In this document: piece after piece, positions 56,815 to 64,000 of the stretch
Layout of the letters: every line of letters begins with the position of its first letter
Numbering within the stretch: the first letter of the stretch is position 1
NCBI GenBank assembly: GCA_003439945.1
Contig: QVRM01006574.1
Coordinates: forward strand, 1,737,501 to 1,801,500
Reading direction: 5' to 3'
Length of the DNA: 64,000 bases
Origin: Dermanyssus gallinae
Lineage: Eukaryota > Arthropoda > Arachnida > Mesostigmata > Dermanyssidae
Notes under the pieces: generated by a model
The model's database searches: none
What the model saw: the letters and a program-made list of their open reading frames with translations, nothing else
What the model was told of the DNA's origin: nothing
Position numbers and translations under genes: made by a program

Positions 56815-57595
56815 TAGGAAGTATATTTATGTACATATCGATGCGTGTACGGTACTGTAGATATGCGCTCGTACGTACATGTAACATTTGTACATGGAAA
56901 CCACTTATAATTCATTGGTACTATGTCTAGTGAACTCGTGTGGGCTACGGCGCGCGCGCCCGCAACAATGCTTGCTGTGAATCTACGTGGTGTCAGGAAC
57001 GTAGATACGTTGTTTGTTAACTCGTCGAGATGGTAGAGAGGCCAGAGAGCGTCCTGAACGCTTGCTGTGTGTGTGTCCGTTTGTGCAACCCGGTACAATA
57101 CTTTTACCGTCTGAAAGTCGACAAAACTATGCGAAATCGCTCGCTTTATGCTTTACAGTAGTCGAAACTCACCTTACATCTTAAGCGAATAATAAAAACA
57201 TGCATATGTGAGGCTAGACTTAGACGATACCTCGTTTGGGTAGTTGTTTAGGCGCCTATCAACGACGGCATTGAAATAGGCATGGATAACTAAAAAACAA
57301 AGTTATTAAACTTGTAAGAGAAATCCTTGAGTTCAGCTGTGGTAAAGCATATTTGTTGCCTGATATTGCTTTAAGGAAGGTAGCTGTTGCGGTTGGTAAT
57401 AAACAAGTAACAAAAACCTGCAATTGCTTCGTTGCATTTTTCGCGGGTTTCTGGTTGTGTATCTAATGTTTGCTTTTCACCACAAGCATCTGCATGTATT
57501 TACTACACAGTAAACAATACAAAATACTCTAAAAGTAGTTGCATTTATTTGTTCCTTACTAGCAATTATTTGTTTTCTGACTAAATGCAAATATT
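56815..57595. other. 3' flank of paralogue 2
   Basis: Candidate polyadenylation signal AATAAA at 57398-57403, about 585 bases after the stop. No other gene is seen. Confidence 0.4.
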
Positions 57596-57599
57596 AGCC

Positions 57600-57775
57600 C
57601 GGCGTTCAAAAGACAACTGAAAAGGGCTCTGCGTTTGGTTCAGGAGGAAGGTCTTCTAACTCGTTAAGATTATTTGCAGGTATAACTAGTGCGTCCACGT
57701 TTCCAACCTTTTGTCAACCTTGCTCAATTTTTTCCCATTTAGAGAGGAAGCTTTCGAGTGGTACTAAAACCTATT
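57600..57775 (-). pseudogene. Coding-like remnant of unknown type, related to 61045-61160
   Basis: The minus-strand reading VPLESFLSKWEKIEQG, after one stop, continues VGNVDALVIPANNLNELED and LPPEPNAEPFSVVF then a stop. The segment at 61 kb reads VPAENP...SEFVPPEPNANP in the same order. Two diverged copies with amino-acid-level similarity point to the C-terminus of some transposon protein, which I cannot name. Confidence 0.4.
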
Positions 57776-57799
57776 CAGCCTCAGTCGAATTGTCTCAAC

Positions 57800-59800
57800 A
57801 ACAGATGCACAGCCTAACATTATGCACTCGCGCCCGCGTTCTCCGTTCCGAGACCAATGTCCTGCTCCGCAGCGGTTCGATCCACTCCAGGAGACCACCC
57901 CAGTGTTGCGGTGGATGCTGAAGGGTTCCGACCATAGATCTGGACCGGTCATGGACCTGGTTATTCATAACACGGGTGCCCCCATCTTACACAGGGTTGG
58001 GCGTACCTCTTGCCTAGATCTGACTATCACGCGCCGAACAAAAGCTCACCGGATCTTAAGCTAGAACGTGCGACATCACAAAGAATCACTAAGTGACTAC
58101 TATCCCATCCCATATCACGTGACGACCAGCTTGAAGCCACCCCTTTCAACGCTGCGACCGCCTACGAGACGCCAGAGAGCCCTTTAAGCGGAGGGTTTAC
58201 CTTACGCCAGAAGAGGCACAGGAAGCAATAGCAATGCTCCTTCCCTGACACCCCTCTTTTGACCGCGTCCCCTATCTGAAGATCCTAGGGACGGATGAAC
58301 AAGACCTTTCGGAAGTCACTCCGCAAAAGATGTGCGACGCGGCGGCACGCCTCAAAGAAGAAAAGGCCTTTGCGGTTAAGCTACGTATGACGGAATATCC
58401 GAAAGCGGTGGCCGCTACGGTGAGTGAAATATGCCGGATAGGCTTAATACCTGCCGTATAGAAGGAAGCAGATCTAGTCTTCATGCCCAAGAGCCCTGGA
58501 TCTCACAGCCCGATCTGTCTGCTCAGCTCCCTGGCTAAGGCATTCGAGTCCATCGTGGAGGCACGCCTCGGGGATTTCGCAGGGGGGGGGGGGGGAAGCG
58601 ACCTGCTGTCCGACGCCCAGCACGGCTTCCGCAAAGGCCGTTCAACCATCGGCACCATAAAACAGATTCAGACGCAGGTTGAACTTCTCCGCGAGTCTCC
58701 GCCTAGAAGACGGGATTTGCTCCTTGCGATTTTATTAGATGTCAAGACCGCTGTTATCAGCCTACCGTGGAGAGTCATCTTAAATACTCTCTACTAGAAA
58801 AAGGTTCCCTTTTACCTACGAAAGCTTATGACTGAGTATCTACATGACAGAACGATCTAGTTCCATGGCTCCGTTTTAAACATGACTGCAAAGAGACACT
58901 TGCCGACGCCGCCCGCTGGATGCAAGCGGCGCGGCTTGCTCTCGCCCCTTACGAGGCAATGCTCTTAGTGAGTGGGTCGGAAATATTGCCCCGCCCTTTA
59001 CCTCCGCCTAGAAGACCAGGAGATCGCACTCGCCAACAACGTAAGGTACCTCAGGGTTATCCTTGACAGGAGTCTCCGGGGTACTAAACACGTGCGGCGG
59101 TTGACGGAAAAAGCAACGAAGACAGCCAATGATTTTGCATGTCTCATGCCCAATACATGTGGTCCATGGCAGCTAAGAAGGCAAATCATTTTCTTTGCGG
59201 CCAAGTCGGTTGCCCTGTACGGAGCTCCGGTCTGGCACACCGACACTCAAAAATACGCCGCAAACAAAACTTGCCTGCGCTGAGCTTAGAGGGTCAAAGC
59301 TCTTAGGGTAGTCGCAGCGTATAGGATGGTTAGCGCTGCGGCAGATGTCTCCCTTGCCGGAAAAGTTCCTTGGGACCTGAAGGCTGCCGAGCGCCGCCGC
59401 TAATGGGAAAATTCGGACCTTGAAAAAGACGAGAGACGTTAGCGCACAATCGACCTCTCGTAAGAGGAGTGGAACGGCCTACAGCAGGGTACTCCAGGCG
59501 CTAGCCGCTGTACCCTAATACCAGCCATCTGAGGCTGGCTCAAACGGCCGAGGGGGGAAGTTGTTTTTACACAACCCAGATCATTACAGGTCACAGCGAC
59601 TTCCAGTCTTACCTGTTCAGGACCGAGAAGGTCCCTAACTCCACGAGCGTCCTCTGCGGCGAGGGACTCAACGACACAAGAACACACCGTGCTGAGATGT
59701 CCAGCATGGACGGAGCAGCGCGGAAGTCTAATGGAACTTCTAAGAAACAATACAGCTTTTAACCTACTTGACATCATCAAGAAAATTACAGAATAAGCAT
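57800..59800 (+). pseudogene. R1-like LINE remnant (endonuclease end, RT, C-terminal Cys-His motif)
   Basis: The plus strand carries, in order: an endonuclease end with GRTSCLDLTI (57.99 kb), KEEKAFAVKLR and ICRIGLIPAV (58.35-58.46 kb), RT with SPICLLSSLAKAFESIVEARL, LSDAQHGFRKGRST and ILLDVKTA..SLPW, and, after a deletion that removed the YADD box, ALANNVRYL and SVALYGAPVWH. It then has RVVAAYRMVSAAADVSLAGKVPWDL and a C-terminal DSTTQEHTVLRCPAW motif typical of R1/I-group LINEs. A run of ten G near 58581 and several stops break it. An (AT)n tract follows at 59830. Confidence 0.82.
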
Positions 59801-59826
59801 CTTACTGGAACGAAATGTCACAAGCT

Positions 59827-59829
<3 letters not shown>

Positions 59830-59862
<33 letters not shown>
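59830..59862. repeat. (AT)n microsatellite after a LINE 3' end
   Basis: A dinucleotide tract about 35 bp beyond the last LINE coding remnant. Confidence 0.9.
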
Positions 59863-59866
<4 letters not shown>

Positions 59867-61020
59867 CTTCATATATTGCAGGAAAAGGCAAGAGCTGCCC
59901 TTCTAGCTCGTTTACGTCTTCTCTAGCTCCTGAGGACCATACCCGTCAGGAGCAGTAGACTCGCCCCTTGTTTGTTTGATGTTTTGCGCAAATGGTTCCC
60001 AGTCAGACGGGGTGAAGGGCACAGGAGTTATAGGTTGAAGTTCCACACTACCGGGCCACGCTTGCAGGGAGCCTCCCTGCCGCGGTGTTCGTGTGTGCAA
60101 CTGCATTTTCCAATTGGCTCCCTAAAAAAAGTATACAAAGCGGCCCTTTACCCGCATTGGCAGGCAAAGCACTCGCATTATGCACATCGTGAAGTTCCTT
60201 TTGGCCCCTTACCCGCATTGGCAGGCAATGCACTCGCATCATGCACATCGTGAAATTCCTTGTAAGTAAACCAAAGCAATCCCAAGTAAGGTGCCCCCAC
60301 ATTATGTCACGACCACACACTAATCCTGGAGCAATCTGAAGGCGGCAGAGTGCCACTGTCATCGGGACGGCGAAATGCCGAAAGTCGCCTATTTCTTTAC
60401 AATAAGAGACTAGGACTATGCCACTGCTCGACGATATGTGCAATGAAGGTCCTCCCAGCATAATGGAGCCAAAGCATTTAAGACAAAAAAGACACATCTG
60501 CCGGAGAAGTGAAGTCCTTATCAAAAAAGCTCGAAATAACGCTCAGAAGAGAGCCACCACTATCTATATATCGAAAGGACCGAATGCTCTGACGTAGTCC
60601 ATATATGCTGGGTACAAATGGCCTTAGGGTCTTGCTACAGCTCGCTCTAACTCTGACTGAAGCACATGGATTGCATTACGCGTTTTTTAACCCCTCCTGA
60701 CGTCGAATTGCTTCGGTGGGTGGGTCTAGTCGAACACGTACTGTCTATCTGTTTTACAACATGTTTGCAGAACATTTTTCGGGCGCTATATAGACATACG
60801 TTTGTGTCTCGTGTCTGTCATGGCCATAATTGCCCTCAAATAGCAGACAAAGCCCAATGACCGGACTCCGACTTACTTCTCCAACTTCAAAAGGAAGATT
60901 CATAGTATTCTACAGTATGCTGTATTCCAATGTCAGCGGGCTCTCAATTATTGGAGTGCGTACCGTAGAAGCGTACCGTCTCGCACTTATATAGAAGTCC
61001 GGTTTGGCGACTCGATATCT
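59863..61020. other. Mostly non-coding interval with a tandem duplication
   Basis: Holds the 57-bp duplication at 60143-60262. A minus-strand frame at 60048-60524 is a little transposase-like (DIMWGHLTWDCFGLL) but not enough to name. Confidence 0.35.
60143..60262. repeat. Tandem duplication, two units of about 57 bp
   Basis: Both units contain CCCGCATTGGCAGGCAA, GCACTCGCAT and ATGCACATCGTGAA in the same order, with few differences. Confidence 0.85.
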
Positions 61021-61044
61021 GTTAGTCGCAAAGCATGCTTAGAT

Positions 61045-61160
61045 TTAGGGTTTGCGTTGGGTTCAGGCGGCACAAACTCTGAATCTCAAGGATTTTCTGC
61101 AGGTACACTTTTGTCAGTGCCACATTTCTCTCACGAGTCTCTTCTACCAAGGGGTCGCGG
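61045..61160 (-). pseudogene. Coding-like remnant related to 57600-57775
   Basis: The minus-strand reading VPAENP, stop, SEFVPPEPNANPKS resembles VIPANN...DLPPEPNAEPFS at 57.6 kb. At the DNA level, GTTCAGG.GG and GCAGGTA blocks also align. Confidence 0.35.
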
Positions 61161-61654
61161 GACAATGAAATCCAATTGCATTTGCGCTTTTTTTTGTGGA
61201 AAAAACCGTAACCCCATACGTACGCCATGTTGAGTGATAAAGCGGCAAACCGCCATCACGCATGCCGATCGACCCCTTCGAGGCAGATTACTCAGTGGAT
61301 CGCATCATCCGTACCCTACATGCTCCTGTGTGTGCGGATAAAGGTCGGACCTTGGAAGCTCAACCAGCAAGACATCTCAAAATATCTATTCAAGACAGCG
61401 GTACCACCTATTCAGCTTCTGCAAACTTAGCTGAATCCCTGAAACAGCCGACGCAGCCCCAGAGCAAGGACCTCATCAGTTGCCAAGCTTGCAAGTGATC
61501 AATTAATTTTCTTTTATATTAGGCGTCTACAGCTTCGGTGTGTATATGCCCGACTCCGCCCTTATAGGCGCCCAACACTATTAGCCAACACTATTGGCTC
61601 GAAAGGCTCGTTAGCGTAGTGTAATTTCACCAATGGAATGGCTTTATTAACCAA

Positions 61655-61800
61655 ACTTAAATCACCTTCAACAATGCGATAGAGCAGTTCCGTTGACTCG
61701 ACTTCTAGAACCGTGATGAATTTACGTATATGTAATTGTGTGCTTTCTCTGTACGCGCGATATTGTAAACCAACTATCGGTTTATAAAGCTATTTAATTG
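61655..61800 (+). mobile_element. LINE 3' end fragment (same family as 18875-19205)
   Basis: It is nearly identical to the 3' part of 18875-19205: TCACCTTCAACAATGCGATA, CAGTTCCGTTGACTCGACTT, AACCGTGATGAAT and ATATTGTAAACCAAC. It lacks the (AT)n tract of that copy. Confidence 0.8.
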
Positions 61801-62555
61801 GTAATTTTACCGCCTATAGGGCTATCCTTGCCAGGTGAATGTTGTCCATAGAAGCCTTGAAAGCAGCTACGACTCTGGGCGAAACACGAACGCGTCGGCT
61901 TTCTAATCCCAGGCCACGCGGTATGAGGGATGTATTTTTTTGTTACTAACTACACACATAAATAGCCGGACGACTGAAGCATCGAATACCGCTTGTGACA
62001 TTGCTGTCTACACGATGCATCCTTTCTTTTGACTATACACGCACAATCTTATCAAAATAGAGCCACTAACTTATTTGCTCGCTGAGATCGTCTTAAGTAT
62101 TGCCAAGTAGCCCGCTGGCGTTTTGAGAGACAAGTGCTAAACTGGATTCTCACCGAGCATGCTGGTCCACTTGCCAGTGGCTAAGGGGCGATGCATTCTG
62201 CGTGCAAAAACACAAGTACAGGTACAGTTGATCGGAGTCCATTCAGAATGACTCGTAACCTAAGAAGACCGATACGATGTCCAATTTGTCTTAAGAATCT
62301 CATTACTCGCTCGGGCCGCTTACATGTGTGAGTAAATGTGCTGTATGCCAATTATATCTAGCAATTTAACAATATTGTCGCATTCAACACCGCGTTCGCT
62401 GATGTTACAGCAGTACGCAACACCTTAAAAAAAACTTTTTATGAATGCCGGCTAGTATTCCCTCCTTTCATCACTAGAGTGACCCAAATTTTACACAGGT
62501 ATCATATCGTGAGAACATATTTGAAGAACGTGTTATAGACGAAAGCCGGAATGCC
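61801..62555. other. Non-coding interval
   Basis: No gene or long repeat is recognised. Confidence 0.4.
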
Positions 62556-62559
62556 GTAA

Positions 62560-63900
62560 AGGGGTTGCGCTCCGTTCGTTGGCAAGCCCGCGGAGATGCT
62601 TTAAGAGGTTTTTAGGAAAGACGTCGACGTCGTTGAGAACTTTCACATTATCGCAAGTTGGCGTTGATATAGGTGGTCGTCAGTTTGACGATTGTGCCAT
62701 TGGGTCTCCCAAGCGAGGAAGGATTTTTCTTGATCCTCATACGTTTCTGCACGCACTTGGGGATATTAGGAAGCAGTTGACTGCGCAACACTGCTTTCTT
62801 CCATAATTCGTTTCCTATGCAGCATTTCCTTCAGTTTCTCCTGCAGCGTTGGTCTATTTTCCCGAGTGGCGTTATTCAGTTAACGCCTGACTCGTTCAAT
62901 GTCAGAGTTTAGCCAGTATCTGACGTCCTCGGAGGCAACGGCGCAAAGAGTTCAAGCAAGACGAACATGTATATCGTAAACTTATTGCACATGTCGTCCG
63001 CCTTAGGGCAGGGTGAGAAGAAAATAGTTCAGTCTGTCACCGCCAAATTAGTGAGCGTGCCTTCGCTATCACCTTTGTCATAGTCCCTCCGGACACCACA
63101 GGCGTCAGAGATAATTGAACCGCACGGCATGTGCTCATTTGATGATCGGTGGCTATGACGGAACTGATACAGTAGTGTTATCAACTGAGTCATCCTTAGC
63201 CAGGACAATGCGCAGTAAGTTCTGTCCGTGGGTGGGTGTCGTAGCGAGTTGCTTCAGGCCAGATTCACAACAGAACTGAAGAAATCTTTCCTTAGTTGAG
63301 AGTGTACCGTTAGTCAATTCTCCAGCATGTCGTGATGATGATGATGTAGTACACTAGCCAGACCACTTTATGTTAGGTTGATTCCGATTACAGGAGAGAA
63401 CAATACTTATGTCGCCAGGTACGACCTCCGCTACGTCAGCCATCAGATTCTCCATTCTTGTCGTCTGCTCGAGATGCGAGCCGGTCGGACTGAGACATGT
63501 ACAGACAAGTCGGACTCTATTGTCGGCCAGTAATAAATCCGCCGCAATCAATTTGAAGGATGTCTTGCTTACGTGGACCTTTGCGCAGGAAAGCCTAGAA
63601 TTCAGCAGCAGTACAATGCCACCAACACGGCCCTTACGGAAGACTTCGACCTTCCGCAGGCAGCCAACTCAGCAAACCTGATCATGTCTGCTAGCCATGT
63701 CTCAGTAATAAACGCAAATCAATCTTGTTTGTATGTAAGACGCATGTAGAGAGTCGAGTGCTTCAGGTTTGGCGAGTGATCAGGCGCTTAAAGATCTATA
63801 TTTGGGTTCAGGATTCACTTCACGTTTTATTTGAGTTTTATTGCATATTCGTTACAAGGGTTGCCGTCGACGTGCTTTGTTCGGCCGTTGGTGTGGGTGC
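62560..63900 (-). pseudogene. LINE 5' half with APE endonuclease
   Basis: The minus-strand translation has FRKGRVGGIVLLLNS, then VRLVCTCLSPTGSHLEQTTR. Next is a DISIVL..CNRNQPNIKW block (a degraded GDFN.P.I.W). After a gap come FLQFCCESGLKQLATTPTHGQNLL and an ER-rich linker (62.8-62.95 kb) leading toward the RT, which is not seen. These are the successive motifs of an APE-type endonuclease as in CR1/L2/jockey LINEs. Several stops are present. Confidence 0.75.
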
Positions 63901-64000
63901 GTTTCTATCACATCATACTCTCTGAGACGTCCATTGAAGATTTTGATCACGGCGTCTTCTCTACGGTCTCTGTTTTCCTTGCTGCTGGCAGTCATGTTTT

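Noticed and set aside
60048..60524. Tc1-like transposase on the minus strand
   Set aside because: Only one vaguely similar stretch (DIMWGHLTWDCFG), with no catalytic motifs or terminal repeats.

Overview
This window looks like a piece of an arthropod nuclear genome. A parasitiform mite or a tick seems plausible, but the species cannot be fixed from sequence alone. The reasons are spliced exons of a DUF229-type sulfatase-like gene, tRNA-derived SINEs, a DD34D mariner, transposons of the arthropod DUF4817 helix-turn-helix type, several non-LTR retrotransposon lineages, and very many long (AT)n tracts. There is no operon structure, CRISPR array or prokaryotic gene. Host coding density is low and most recognisable coding sequence is transposon debris.

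Region 1-6 kb. An R4/Dong-type retrotransposon lies inside an (ATT)n tract on the minus strand. Next to it are four phase-compatible exons (2915-6010, minus) of a DUF229 membrane-anchored gene that runs off the left side of the window. Region 6-20 kb is mostly non-coding. It holds LINE crumbs, a decayed DUF4817-type DNA transposon with long inverted repeats (11692-13945), and a GC-richer stretch of trinucleotide repeats (16.9-18.3 kb). Region 20-30 kb carries two copies of a tRNA-derived SINE with target-site duplications, a pair of about 330-bp direct repeats, an R2-like endonuclease fragment between two long (AT)n tracts, and a second DUF4817-type transposon. Region 30-34 kb is a Ty3/gypsy pol remnant containing a MITE-like insertion.

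Region 34-57 kb contains two same-strand genes, at 34078-36090 and 54431-56814. They encode long, low-complexity, basic Ser/Pro-rich proteins. The two share a PPGKRLPPPP motif about 88-90 residues before the C-terminus, preceded by a C-x-C and an acidic pair, and look like diverged tandem duplicates. The second carries a 33-bp (11-residue) repeat array with one single-base frameshift. This pair is the best candidate for an undescribed gene family here. Between the two genes is a retrotransposon graveyard: a LINE split by an R4-like insertion with a 12-bp target duplication, a LINE split at reverse transcriptase motif A by a nearly intact mariner (43285-44607), a further LINE, and tRNA-like SINE heads.

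Region 57-64 kb holds an R1-like LINE remnant (plus strand), a LINE 3' end, and the endonuclease half of another LINE (minus strand). A recurring theme is that otherwise good reading frames (R4/Dong, mariner, the repeat-array gene) are broken by single-base length changes in short runs, so part of the apparent decay may be assembly error.
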